From Tetragonia tetragonoides (taxonomy: Eukaryota; Streptophyta; Magnoliopsida; Caryophyllales; Aizoaceae): a stretch of DNA of 64,000 nt. Positions within the stretch are counted from its first letter, which is position 1; each line of letters starts with the position of its first letter. A model generated the notes under the pieces. It made no database searches, was not told the origin of the DNA, and saw nothing but the letters and a program-made list of their open reading frames with translations. The stretch lies in assembly GCA_038025085.1 (NCBI GenBank), contig CM076144.1, positions 13,237,501 through 13,301,500 of the forward strand, given 5' to 3'. The position numbers and the translations under genes were made by a program. Shown here one piece after another: positions 25,001 through 36,100 of the stretch.

Positions 25001-28000
25001 CATAACTCACTGTCGCAGGAATCGCGATTGCACTTAGCACGTGCAACAAGCCCTTTAAAGTTTAAACCCCTAGGTTGTCCCTAGTGGACGAGTAAGTAAA
25101 CGCCGATCATTCGAGCTCAATAAGTTCAGCAGGAGGCTTAGGTGGCTGGAACTCAATCCATCGTTTTAACCTGTCGGAATATTTATGTTGCCAACCAACA
25201 ACGCTAGCATCAGAATAATAAAACCATTGACTGTTAATTTCTGGCATCGGAGAATCTTCGGTCATGTATACCTGCGAAAACACCAATAATATCAATAAAA
25301 TCATATATTTTATGTCACGTAATTAACAATATAAATATTAACTTAAATTATAATTAAGTAAATACCGCTATAAAGTGATTTGTAAAATAAGCAATTGTGA
25401 TCACTCTAGTCGGCCCTTGCACGTTGTCGGGCACTATCATCGGGAAAAATGTCACGCTCCCCTTTTCTGATAAACTTATAAGTACGACATTGTAAGTAGT
25501 GGCAATCACCCATCCAATATCTGGTAAGGACATCCATTTTTCTTGAGGTGCAGATCCTTCAAAATGTTTAAGTGAATTCACAAGCTCTATTGCTCGTTCT
25601 TCAGTTCCAAATATGCCTACATAAAACTAATACCGCTTTTCCAACTCATCAACCAACTCCTTTCTTACTTTCTTCCAATCCTCATCATCTAAGTGAATCA
25701 AATATGCGATGGCTCTAAACCCGCAGTTTCCATCTCCATCAACATCTTTCCAATCATGAATAAAAGGAATAATAAATGGTGGGAGTTTAGAGACATAATG
25801 ATTAGGAAGGGGCATACGTGGTCGTGGAGATGGGTGAAAAGATGGAAATATTGGTGGCCTCTCAGCACTTGGTGATGCGGAAACTGACCTCCGAGTACTT
25901 GGTGATGCCGAAGTCGATCTTCCACGACCACGTGACGATCCTTGTACTCTGTACTTTTTCTTACTGTGCTCATATGCTGATAAATCTCTTGAGACCGAGG
26001 TTTTCCTGGGGCGACCTTTTGTTTTTTTTACTTGTGGTTCATCAATATTTTTCTATTCAGGGTTGAGAATTTTCTCTAGTGACTCTGTACACGTCCTCCT
26101 TACATCACGAGGTTGTTGCCACACCTTGTCAACTAATAACTGCAACAAGCTATTTTCCTCTTCCTCTGAATCACCCTCGATGCATTGGACAGCTTCTATG
26201 TCTAGAATTTTCCAAAATTGATGAACATCTTCCAACTGAACACATTTTTCCTGTCTCATGAGTGAATTTAATTCGTGTGCACATGGGAGGCCGTGTGTTT
26301 TTCTCAAATAACAACCACATGCTAAACTATCTTGACATTCATGATCAGGTCGTTTGAACTCCTTGTCTAGCAAACGTAGAGCTTGGTGTGTGACACGGCC
26401 GTTCAACCTTCGAAACACAGGTAAAACTGTAACATGAAGAGCAACTAATTTTGACCTCTCCAATTCTTTTTTTATTTCTTGAATCTGCAAAGTCAACATG
26501 GAATCAATTTTCGGCCACAACGTATCAAAACCTCCTATAGATGTTTCAATGTAGTGCTTCAACGCTGAATGAGCACTCTCTGCCCTGTTGTTCATAATTA
26601 GAAAATGTCATAATAAATATGTTAAAAATTATAGCCCTTATTTTCATGCATTATCAAATTGAAATAATGAAATGTATATAAATCTCACATAACTAAAATA
26701 AAAAAAAAAATAATAAAATCCACAAACTTGTTGGTTGTTACCGTTCCGAAATGCAATATCTTGTTAGTCCATGCACTTACAAATTTTTCCTTGTATGGTC
26801 CAATCCAAATTCTATACAAATATTCCCATAGACCTTTCACCCACCCATAAGACTCTCTCATCCTTTCCACATTTTTTTCATATTCTTCCTCAGTTGCAGA
26901 TTCCACCACCTTTGTCCATGTGCCCTTTGAAAATTGCTCGCCAATAGCTGCATTTTTTATTAATTTAGTACAATGATCTTGCACATCTTTCGAAATATGA
27001 TGTCTACACAAAAGGTGATGAACCTTTGGAAAAATTTTGCCAATCGCATTCATTGCTGCCAATTCTCTATCTGTGATTATTAGTTCAGGGGACACATTCG
27101 AACCCAATAGATGCTTCACATTCTCAATTGCCCAGGCATAGCTCTCCTCTCTCTCATTGTTCATGAATGCGTAAGCAACTGAAAAGTTACGCCCGGTTGG
27201 AGTAATCCCAATAATTTCTAAAAGAGGCATCTTGTATCGATTTGTTTTGTAGGTACTATCCATAACCAATACGTATGGGAATTTGTGTAGCATGGCGATA
27301 CAAGTAGGATGAGCAAACAATATATCACTTAGAATATTTTTCCCTGGTTCCGTTCTGTGCCACTGGCGATAACCATGATCAATTATAAGTTTCATTAGTT
27401 GTTGAATCACCGTGCGTCCCTCCATTGCATTGTTCTTCAACGTATTTCTGTAATTGTAGATATGCTTCGATGTGACCAATTTCTTACCCAAATTATTGTT
27501 GAGAAAAGTCAATATCTTTTGTGGCTTAACATCACTCTTAGTCAATGCTGCAGTGATTTCTTTCTCAACTTTACCCAATTTGCCAACTCCTGTATGTCCA
27601 AGTTTAGATTTTCCGAGTTTATGATTGTGGTACCCATTGTGAACTCTCAACGTCCAGAAGCCATCACTTTGTTCAATACCTTTCAATTGAAAAGGACACC
27701 CACATTTTTTCGTTCCAGTAGATCTGCTAGATTCCATATCAACTGATTTATTTTTAGGAGGTCTATATCTTCCATGTCGTTCACACCCAAGCGACACCCT
27801 TCCAGCCTTGGAACCAATAATGTACAGAAATATGTTGTGCTCCTCTCCTATTTGTTTTGCTGTAGCCTCTAACTCTGGTCGATCCTTGAACTTTTGTTGA
27901 GTTACAAAGTGATGACCGTAATCTGTTAGAGTTTCTGGGAATTTTTCTAAAACTTCATCCTGTAATATAGTACATAAATTCCAAATAAGAACAAATTCTG

Positions 28001-29844
28001 AAAAACTAATACAATTAAGTAATGAATAATTATATTTAATTTTAAAAAAAATTAAAATCATCAAAAATATTAGGTAATGTAAAAAAAAACCCAAAACCAA
28101 ATAATGTAAAAAAAAAAGAAAAACAAAAAAAATAAAAATCATCAAAAATAATGTAAAAAAAAAACCCAAAACCAAATAATGTAAAAAAAAAAAGAAAAAC
28201 AAAAAAAATTAAAATCATCAAAAATAATGTAAAAAAAACCCAAAACCAAATAATGTAAAAAAAAAGAAAAACAAAAAAAATTAAAATCATCAAAAATAAT
28301 GTAAAAAAAACCCAAAACCAAATAATGTAAAAAAAAAAAAGAAAAACAAAAAAAATTAAAATCATCAAAAATAATGTAAAAAAACCCAAAACCAAATAAT
28401 GTAAAAAAAAAAGAAAAACAAAAAAAATTAAAATCATCAAAAATAATGTAAAAAAAACCCAAAACCAAATAATGTAAAAAAAAAAAGAAAAACAAAAAAA
28501 TTAAAATCATCAAAATAATGTAAAAAAACAGAAAAACAAAAAAAAAAAAACCAAAACCCTAAGCCCCGACCACCTGAGCGGCGCCCCAACGACCAAGCCC
28601 CGACGACCCGGGCCCCAAGCCCCGACGACCCCAAGCCCCGACGACCCCAAGCCCCGACCACCTGAGCGGCTTAGCCCCGACGACCTGAGCGGCTGAGCCC
28701 CGACGACCCCAACCCGACCACCTGAGCTGCTGAGCCCCGACGACCCCAACCCGACCACCTGAGCGGCTGAGCCCCGACCCCAAGACGACCACCTGAGCGG
28801 CTGAGCCCCGACCCCGACGCCAAGACTACCACCTGAGCCCCGATCCCAACCCGACCACCTGAGCCCCGACCCCAAGCCCCGACCCCAAGCCCGACAGCAA
28901 AAAACCCGACCAACCTTGAGCCCCCTCCCCCTCAGCCCGACCACCTGAGCGCCCACTGCGACCCGACCCAACCGTCTCCGGCATCTCTCTCCGCCCCCGG
29001 TAACCGCCCGTCAGCCACCAACCACCCTCAAAACCACCCTCAAAACCATAAACCAACGGTACTTGAAAAACAAAAAAAAAAAAAAAAAAACTAATTGTTT
29101 TACTTACATGAATATCATCGTTAATATCATCAAAAATTTGATCTTGAGTAAAGAAATCATCCATGTTGATAGTAGTTTAGAATTTTTTTCAATGTATGGA
29201 AGGAGTATAATAAGGGAAATTGAGAGGAAAAAAATTAGGAAAGAGGAAGGTTCTCTGAAAATAAAAAGGGTACTTTCGGAAAGATTGTGTAAAAGATATT
29301 TACGTTTAGTAATTTAGAATTTACGTTAAGCAATTCCGAATAAAAAATTCGCTTTAAGGCAAAGCCGCTGTGGGCCACAGGCCCACAGCGGCTTTGCCAA
29401 TTTTATTTTTATTTTTATTTTTATTTTTATTTTTTTTTTATTAATTTTTTTATTTTTATTTGTTTTTTTTTTTTTTGGGCAAAAGTCGTTGTGGCCCACA
29501 GCGGCTTTGCTTTTCCGATCCTACGTGGTGTATATGTGGGGAAATAGTTTAGAACCGAAGCTAATTTGGGAATTAGTTTGTGAATGATGTATATTTGAGG
29601 AAATCACACAATAGAAGATTTTGAGTTTAGACCTATTGGCTATTACCACTTCGATTGTTGACTTCGCTTCTGTTTATTCTGTTTTCCGTTTTCAACAGGA
29701 TTCCTGCCACAAGAGTGGGATAAGTTCTTTGTAAAGTTTCTCTACCCATCTTTTACACCGACAGTGTTCTTGTTTGTTGCCGGAACTGTTGTATATGGTG
29801 TTTTGAAGTACCTGCAGAATGAGAATGTGGGAAACCAAAAGTAA
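22056..29844 (+). CDS. PAM68: Photosystem II assembly factor PAM68
   Basis: There are two exons, 22056-22497 and 29699-29844, joined in phase 1 with GT-AG sites. They give 588 nt, 195 aa. The first 45 residues, rich in Ser and basic residues, look like a chloroplast transit peptide and include a run of ten Ser (TCA/ATC repeat). An acidic/basic linker (EKKKQKGRRERASIIRR) follows. The conserved hydrophobic core GLGSLILVEGIALAASG is split by the intron and continues as FLPQEWDKFFVKFLYPSFTP, then FLFVAGTVVYGVLKYLQNE. Those are the two membrane segments and loop of the PAM68 family. Known role: thylakoid membrane protein for early photosystem II assembly. The 7.2-kb intron carries a MITE and a MULE nested in another TIR element. 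All lie between intact splice sites, so the gene may still work, though splicing of so long an intron could be inefficient. Confidence 0.93.
22666..22960. mobile_element. MITE in PAM68 intron
   Basis: Inverted ends of about 50 bp: left GTTTACTAGCTTGCAATCAA and the same sequence inverted at the right (TTGATTGCAAGCTAGTAAAC). The flanking TGA at 22663-22665 and 22961-22963 may be a 3-bp target duplication, as for PIF/Harbinger (Tourist-like) elements, but TGA differs from the usual TWA. Length 295 bp, no coding capacity. Confidence 0.75.
22961..23560. other. PAM68 intron sequence with no recognised feature
   Basis: Intronic DNA of mixed composition between the MITE and the nested TIR elements. 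No transposon ends, RNA gene or credible coding exon were found. Confidence 0.5.
23880..24795. repeat. MULE-1 left-arm tandem arrays (inverted partner of the right arm)
   Basis: A G+C-rich minisatellite (CAGCCGCTCAGGTGGTCGGG and GGGGTCGTCGGGGCTTGG units, about 23880-24205) is followed by about eight copies of a 60-75 bp T-rich unit (ACATTATTTGGTTTTGGG, then TTTTTGATGATTTTAATTTT, about 24215-24790). The order mirrors the right arm. Confidence 0.92.
24796..25106. other. MULE-1 left arm end and spacer, including a copy of exon 2 start
   Basis: The inverted repeat continues to about 24895. It includes TTACAGGATGAAGTTTTAG, which is the splice acceptor and first codons of transposase exon 2 seen at 27959, followed here by a stop. 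The rest (24900-25106) is an A+T-rich spacer downstream of the transposase-OTU stop. Confidence 0.8.
25107..29164 (-). pseudogene. MULE-1 transposase-OTU fusion with two in-frame TAG stops
   Basis: Four exons join in phase: 29164-29108 (ATG, MDDFFTQDQIFDDINDDIH, perfect GTAAGT donor), 27959-26728, 26584-25366 and 25271-25107, total 891 codons. The order is a FAR1-type N-terminal domain (GTKKCGCPFQLKG, HNGYHNHKLG), the MULE DDE domain (VMDSTYKTNRYKMPLLEI, IITDREL, AESAHSALKH), an intact SWIM zinc finger (ACGCYLRKTHGLPCAHEL) and a basic linker with KGRPRK and SSRGRGRS. An OTU cysteine protease domain ends it (DVDGDGNCGFRAIAYLI with the catalytic Cys, late TNHF with the catalytic His). TAG stops at 26055-26053 (between SWIM and linker) and 25629-25627 (inside OTU) break the frame without shifting it. 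Both fit CAG-to-TAG changes, though the ancestral codons cannot be seen here. Otherwise the frame is open. Confidence 0.88.
28040..28960. repeat. MULE-1 right-arm tandem arrays inside transposase intron 1
   Basis: This is the reverse complement of the left-arm arrays: seven or eight A-rich units (AATAATGTAAAAAAAACCCA, AAATTAAAATCATCAAAA) at 28050-28545, then a C-rich minisatellite (CCCCGACCACCTGAGCGGCT and CCCCGACGACCCCAA) at about 28556-28870. They fill most of the 1148-bp first intron (29107-27960). Confidence 0.92.
29358..29398. repeat. Perfect 19-bp-arm hairpin in outer TIR element
   Basis: GGCAAAGCCGCTGTGGGCC, a 3-base loop ACA, then the exact inverted arm. Imperfect versions of the same palindrome lie at about 23650-23690 and 29478-29511. 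Confidence 0.95.
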
Positions 29845-31090
29845 TGATCTTCTTCAGTGCCATTGCCAACTGCTGTATACCACGAGGCACCTAGCCATCC
29901 TTGAAAGGAGATGATACTAGGTTCTGCCTATGTGACCGACTCACCTTGTCTGAAGTTGAACTGAATACAAGGTATTTGGAAAGAAATCAAAGGGCTTCAC
30001 AGAATGAAGCTTGTAGTTAACTGGGTGTAGTAGAGAATTTCCCTTCTCCACATTCTTGTAGAGCTTCTGTAGGATCTTGTTGCTGTATTAGTTATCTCAG
30101 ATGATTTATCACGTCTATCGTTCTGTTCCAATCAGAACTTCTGTTTTAATCTACCACATAATCATGAAGGTTTGCTACAGCCTACAGGAAATGTATGTAT
30201 TTAAAATTTTTGGATATAATACCTAAATTACTAATTTGCTTGCTTAACTCATTCATTGCAACCCTAGGGCCGTAGCACAGTAGCAGTATAGTAAAGCTTA
30301 CTGGTTATATGCTTCTGCACTGTTGCATGGCATGATTTCCAGTTCATAACAGACAACAGGTATGTTTTGCAAGGACTGAGTTAACTGTAATCATCAAATG
30401 GTTCTGAAGAAGTCTTGGCAGAACGTCGTAAATGAAAATGGCATTTCAGGTTACAATGAGCTTGATCGAGGCTAAACAACTGTATCTCAAGTATAGATAA
30501 GTAATTGTTGCAACTCACAAGTTCATTATCACACAAAACAAAACCAAACCAAACCTAAAAACCATTAACACAAATGACAACAAAATCAAACCAAAGAAGA
30601 TGCATAAGAACCTGAGGAAAATCAGCAACATAAATGAGATTACTCTGTCCATAAGCGATTAACAGTCTCATAAGCACGATAAGTACAGATCGAGTAGAAG
30701 GTTCTGCTTTCTATCAAAGGAAAATTTACCGCCTTTGATCAAGTCCATAAAAAAATAAATTAATATATTAAGGGTAACTTATTCATTTCTTTTGCCTATG
30801 TCACAAGACCCTCTAAACCAAAACAAATGGGGAGTTGGGTTGGGTTGGGGGGGGGATGTATTCATTTCTTGGCCTATGCCACAACATCTCTAAACAAGCA
30901 GAGGCTGATGGAAAAGGTACGAGAACATATAAATCACATCATATATTCAAAAAAACCTCCCACATAAAACAAGGAAAAGAAAATTTGGCTAACAATTTGT
31001 GAAAACAAAAAACAAGACATGACCTTGCTAAAAATACATCTTCCCTAAAATTTTATCCAAGGATCAAAAAAGAACTAGTCCACTGATTTG
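29845..31090 (+). other. PAM68 3' UTR and intergenic DNA
   Basis: The first 200-350 bases after the PAM68 stop are probably its 3' UTR. The rest holds no recognised gene; there is a short poly-G run near 30847. Confidence 0.5.
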
Positions 31091-31099
31091 CAGCCCGCA

Positions 31100-31292
31100 A
31101 TCACCCTTTTAACTCATGAGCACACCTTCACTTCACAAGCGCATTCTTGAGAGGAACATGTTCCATAGTGTTCTCGAGGGGAATATGTAGCCGAGCCATA
31201 TTAACCATGATGCTCAACAGGAGAGAAATGTTGGTCTCTTGAGGGCTGAGGCTATTTTGTTCGCAGACAACTGACATCAAGCCCTGCAACAT
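31100..31292 (-). other. Possible 3' UTR exon or orphan exon downstream of SEC24A
   Basis: On the minus strand an acceptor-like TTGCAG is followed by an open stretch of about 51 codons (GLMSVVCEQNSLSPQETN onward, ending AGTGA at about 31128). A donor-like GAGGTATGG lies just after the SEC24A stop (about 33183), so this could be a spliced 3' UTR exon. A second minus-strand open stretch without recognisable homology lies at about 31519-31731 (DEARQQAMLPYPFLVPE). Neither is a recognised gene. Confidence 0.3.
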
Positions 31293-32300
31293 ATGAAAAC
31301 CTGGATTCAAAATCAGAACTATTCAAAGCCCTTTCTCAAAGTTTTCCCGCAGTAGTAGGGTTTGCAAACTCAAACGAAATCGCCGCACTATTAGACAGCC
31401 CTAGTCCAGTCATGAAAAATCCAGAATGAGCCAATGTGGCAAGCAAGAATCTATCAAGTATCAATCATATTTCTAAACAGGGCAACATCCAATCTAGTCA
31501 AAAACTGCTCAAGAAAGATTATATACTTATATTAACTATTAAACAAATGGAAATACAGTAAAGGGCCACATGGAATGCAATACGCTCTGGTACTAGGAAT
31601 GGGTACGGGAGCATAGCTTGCTGCCTAGCTTCATCTTCGGTTTGTAGAGGGTAAAATATTTGGTATGCATTTTGGCTTTGTGGTACGTTCTGCATTATCA
31701 AACTAGATGACCAATCTACATTTGTCCACATTTTTGGCTTAAGGAGATTTCGTTAGCAACTTTGTCATAATTTGAGTGTTTATCCACATATCTATCATTT
31801 TAAACGGAACTACCCTTATTTCTTTCCATTCAACTGTCGGTCAATATTGTCTCTGTTCTCATTTAATTATCTCTTACCTGTCCCCCGTGAAATTGCCTCT
31901 CCTTCCCTAGATCAGATAGCTCTTTCTTTTGCACCTCCTACCCCACGGGAAACAAATTATTCTAGATTTGAGGAAATGACCCTCAAAACTCCCCTTTGCC
32001 ACTAACAATTCTTCTATCCTTATTTTCCTCTCTTTCATTTCATCCCAACACTGCACCAACACATATGTAAAGCTTGGCTTAGTGTGTTGATGAGACTACT
32101 GCTGCCCGACCTCCCTGGTTATCACGTTCTCTTTCCGACACCATTGTTGCCTTAAAGGTGGATCGTTGTTGGATTGTTAGTGTGAGAGTTCCCAAAATTT
32201 CAGAACATGTACCAATGTGATCCCTTACAAACATCCCAGAACATGGTACACAGGAGGACTGATCGAATAATGTGACACTTGTACAATATATAGTTGCCGC

Positions 32301-32536
32301 TAGAGCTGGCAAAATCTGACCCGACCCCCGAACCCGAACTGCTTAAGACCCGTCCGAAACCTAACCCGGAAAGGTTCGGCCTGCTAATGGCCCCAACCCG
32401 ACCCGAGACCCGAAGTTTGTGAGACAAGTTGTTTTGACCCGATGGCTGACCCAAACCTGATAGTGACCCGACAATGACCTGATATGCTGACGGCCCGAAC
32501 CTGAAGTGACCCGACCCGACCTGTTTGCCAGGTCTA
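32301..32536. mobile_element. hAT-like MITE
   Basis: The ends TAGAGCTGGCAAA and TTTGCCAGGTCTA are inverted relatives of the plant hAT-type terminus. Flanking octamers GTTGCCGC (32293-32300) and ATTGTCGT (32537-32544) differ only by three transitions, fitting an old 8-bp target-site duplication. The interior is a run of degenerate GACCCGAC words with no coding potential. Confidence 0.72.
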
Positions 32537-33194
32537 ATTGTCGTAGAAGTAGAAAAGCGCTCTTAACCTATTAGGCCAACTTGAAATCAAACACTTGGAT
32601 CATGGTCAAACATTTTCCAGACTACCAGACTTGATCATCTTCTTTGCCACCTTCAACTACGACGTACATAGGTATTATACAAGCTAACATGAAGGAATAC
32701 ACTAATACCCAGCAGGCTAGCTGGACAAATATTTATGGCTGATACATCCAGCATTTCTTTTTACTTTTTGGATAGACGACAGGCATAATATACAAGATAC
32801 TATGGAACAATAACATGCAAGCTATTGTATCAAAAAATGGCGACCAATATGTTCAGTACTCTACTTCATGATAGAATGGCAATCGCAAATTAAGTTATAA
32901 CACCATATGTTGAATTTGATTTGAGCCTTGGCGCACAGCTTCAATAATATTAATATCTGCTTGCCCGTCTATATGATTCCCAACCCTAGATCAATCGAAT
33001 CAAAATGCTAAAACCACCACTCCAAAAAGCAAACAGATGCATTCCCAAATAAGATGCATAACTTGATTTAGCTAGAAAATAGGGGTTCGAAAACGTTTTG
33101 ACTGGAAGCAAAACAGGAAAGAACTACTGAATTGGCAGTAAATGATATATGCAAGCAAATGTGAACAACAAATGACCATACCTCATTTGCCTGC

Positions 33195-36100
33195 TTATGC
33201 ATTTTGCTGAACCTGCCTATGGATTTGCATGATCCATTCAACATAGCCACCAATACCCCCTGTTTGATCGTCGATAAGGTTCCCTAGAAGATAGTGCCCT
33301 TCTCTGGGTTGTTCACCTTGCCGTACAAGATGACAAAGCTGATAATATGCAGGATCACTCTCCCTCAGCTTATTAAGTAGTTTCATTAGCCTTCTAGACA
33401 TTTCATTGTCACTTTCAAAAAGTTTGACCTGCTCGTCCCAACAAATTAAAAACAAGGAAGGTAAACAGCCCATAAACATTCCATTATTCTTGAAGCAAGT
33501 AATGGAAAAAGAAAAACATATCAATTCAAAAAGCAGAATCCTCATCCAAGCTACAAATCAGACGACCACCAACACAAATACAGAGCTAGCAGCAGTAACA
33601 ATCACGTTTGTACCACAGGTATTTGGATACTAATAGAAGCAATCAGAATTATCTCAAAAGCAATAAACTTTAAAGATTATCCACAGCTTAAAAAGGATGT
33701 AGCTAACGTATGTAAATCCTACAACTGTTACCCCCCCCCCCCCCCCCCAAATCAAAATGCATCGTAAACATTTTGTTTTGGCTCTTTAAGTGTTTTCTAG
33801 CACATTGGTTCTACGGGGCTTTGGCCTCTCAGACATATGGGTGTTTTTGAGCTTAGGATCATCTCCATTTTTAATAAAATGGAACTTAATTATTGTGGGG
33901 GTAGGGGAGAAAAAGTCAAAACATGCAAAGTGGTTTCCAACTGACAAGGTTTCAACAAAATGGTGGGGTCAAAGGAGCAGAGCTATAATTCTAGCATGAT
34001 TAGATCGCTGTGAGCCTGCAAGACAGCACGGAATACTTGGTGAAGCCTTGACGGATGATTCCAATTGTTTCTTTGATGGCAGGAAAATCATAGGACAGAA
34101 CATGGCAAATATAGATGTGGTTGTTTTGTTGGATAGTCATAGTCATCAGTTCATCATATGAATGATACACTATCAGATGGTACTGGAGAACCCATAACCC
34201 ATACCTTTGTTTTATCATACGACAATCCCATACCTATTAATCCATTCTTGATCAACCTGTTGCACATGGGTATAAAAGAACATATGCGTCTATGTACTTT
34301 CATTTAAGTCCTTATGGTGAACAAATGAAAACGAAATCAGTACACGTTTAGATGATAGGAGTAGATCGGGTCATGGGTAAGTCATTTTTAGCCCAATATT
34401 TTTCAGAAACCAACAAGCCCCTATAGAATCTCTAACTCAGTTCTGTAAAGTATCCCGTAAAACTAGTGGTACAAAGATGAAGTGAAATATGAACATTAAC
34501 GACAAACTTCTTACAAAATCTGCCTCTTGTTACAAAGCAAAAGGAACATCAAAACATACTCCTTGTATAACTACATTGTTTTGGTAAATAAAAGGAAAAT
34601 GGACCACCAGGTTTGTTGGTTATATGAAAGCATGCTACACCCATAAGATTCGGGGGAAAACCTCTTATATTAAGGTGTCTGGAGACCTAAATATAGCCAG
34701 TTCCAGGCATTATATATCACCCAAAAAATGTAAGACTCCGAAAGGAATTGACTAAATTCATTTTGCTCCGACTGTCCATCGAACATCCAACATGATGCAA
34801 ACGTTTAACACCAACAGTGTATATCAAGGACAAATGACACTTTGAATCGTCACAAGATTCAAAACCAACTGGCAAAGCACACTTTACTACCTCCAACATG
34901 AAAATATTCAAGTGTGCAAGACGAAGTACCTCTGATAGATCTGAGGCTATATTCAAATTTTTAGCTATATCAGGTAACAGCATTCTGCCAATCCAAATGA
35001 CAAGGCGGAAACCATCATCGAAAATATAAAGACCTCTTGAGTCTAAGCTCTCTGCTGTTAAGGGTAGTCTCTTTTCAATATCCTTGAGATCATATGATGC
35101 CTATAGATACAACACGTACACATAAGTCAGATATCCACCAAAAGACAGCATTCCGCAAGATCTGAATTTCTAGAGGAAGTTTGGAAAATACCTTTAGTAG
35201 AAACTCATCTATACGAATCAAGCTGGGATACAAGAGTTTTAACAAACTTTTAACAGGCAAAGTCATCATTACCGACCCAGCAGCACAACGTTCATCTAGC
35301 TGAGCATCTGCATAACCTCCACGAAGAGGTGTTGATTTACAAAGCGCTAATCCATACAAAGGCAAATACTTTAATGATTCTGGATAGATCATTCTGCCAG
35401 CCAGCCGATGCTGTACAGCATAGAGATTTCGATATTCTCTGAGGGATTTAACGATCCTCATTTGCAAATAACTTCGTGCATCTTCCAGCTTACTGGATAG
35501 AGTTTTCTCGATTGCTGTAGCAAAATTTCATGTTTAGCAAGTCATAATTGAAGAATGAAATTTCCAACGATCTAGCAAACAGATAAAACTATGTTGCTTT
35601 ACCTAGACGGCCAAGCACAGAAACTATGGCACCAGTATCAGCATGGCGATACATCTCTCCTAGATCAGCAACCACTGGTGCAGCAGCAGTGTGCACTCTA
35701 ATACGTCTTTCTCCACATGAAGCAGTGTATCTACATATTGTCAAAGAAAATTGAACCTTCTCCAATGCCCCCTCAACCCAGAAATATATAGATTATGGAG
35801 AATTTCACTAAATGACAAGACAAAACACTCCTAGCTTGATAGTGAGTCTTAAACTGCATAAGCCAACAACCAAAAAAACTTGAAGGATACAACAATGCCA
35901 CCTGGAAGTATACAGTCTGACTTGTCAGTAACGTCTCTTCCAGGCATAACTGCATGGCAAAAGCTTTATCACAGTCCACAGCTGGAAGAGCTAGCAAATC
36001 AGTGGACCTCAGCATGAAGTTGCCATGATAGGAATTAAATCTCACACCTGCAAATCAAGATATCGTTAGAAAGTGAAACCATCAATGCAAAGTCGAGGAA

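Larger units (their letters stand above)
23728..29338 (-). mobile_element. MULE-1: Mutator-like element encoding transposase-OTU protein
   Basis: The left end (GGGGGTTGCTATACGTAAAT) and right end (ATTTACGTTAAGCAATTCCG) are inverted relatives. Both continue into CCCAAATTACTAAACGTAAAT-type sequence. An exact 8-bp duplication AATAAAAA lies at 23720-23727 and 29339-29346, within the 8-11 bp range of MULEs. Inverted similarity reaches about 1.2 kb inward on each side through two classes of tandem array. The only gene is the minus-strand transposase-OTU reading frame. Two stops in that frame suggest the copy is no longer autonomous. Confidence 0.9.
23561..29608. mobile_element. Outer TIR element (about 440 bp before MULE-1 inserted into it)
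   Basis: Inverted repeats of about 130 bp lie at 23561-23692 and 29477-29608, starting TGTGATTTCCTCAAATATAC on the left and ending with its inverse on the right. Each inner end carries a GCAAAGCCGCTGTGGGCC-type palindrome. Removing MULE-1 (23728-29338) leaves a small non-autonomous element. No clear target-site duplication is seen next to it, so its superfamily is open. Confidence 0.75.

Noticed and set aside
28000..28202. Phe-rich N-terminus of the MULE-1 transposase
   Set aside because: It is intron 1 repeat read through upstream of a clear splice acceptor at 27960; a true ATG exon with a GTAAGT donor lies at 29164-29108.
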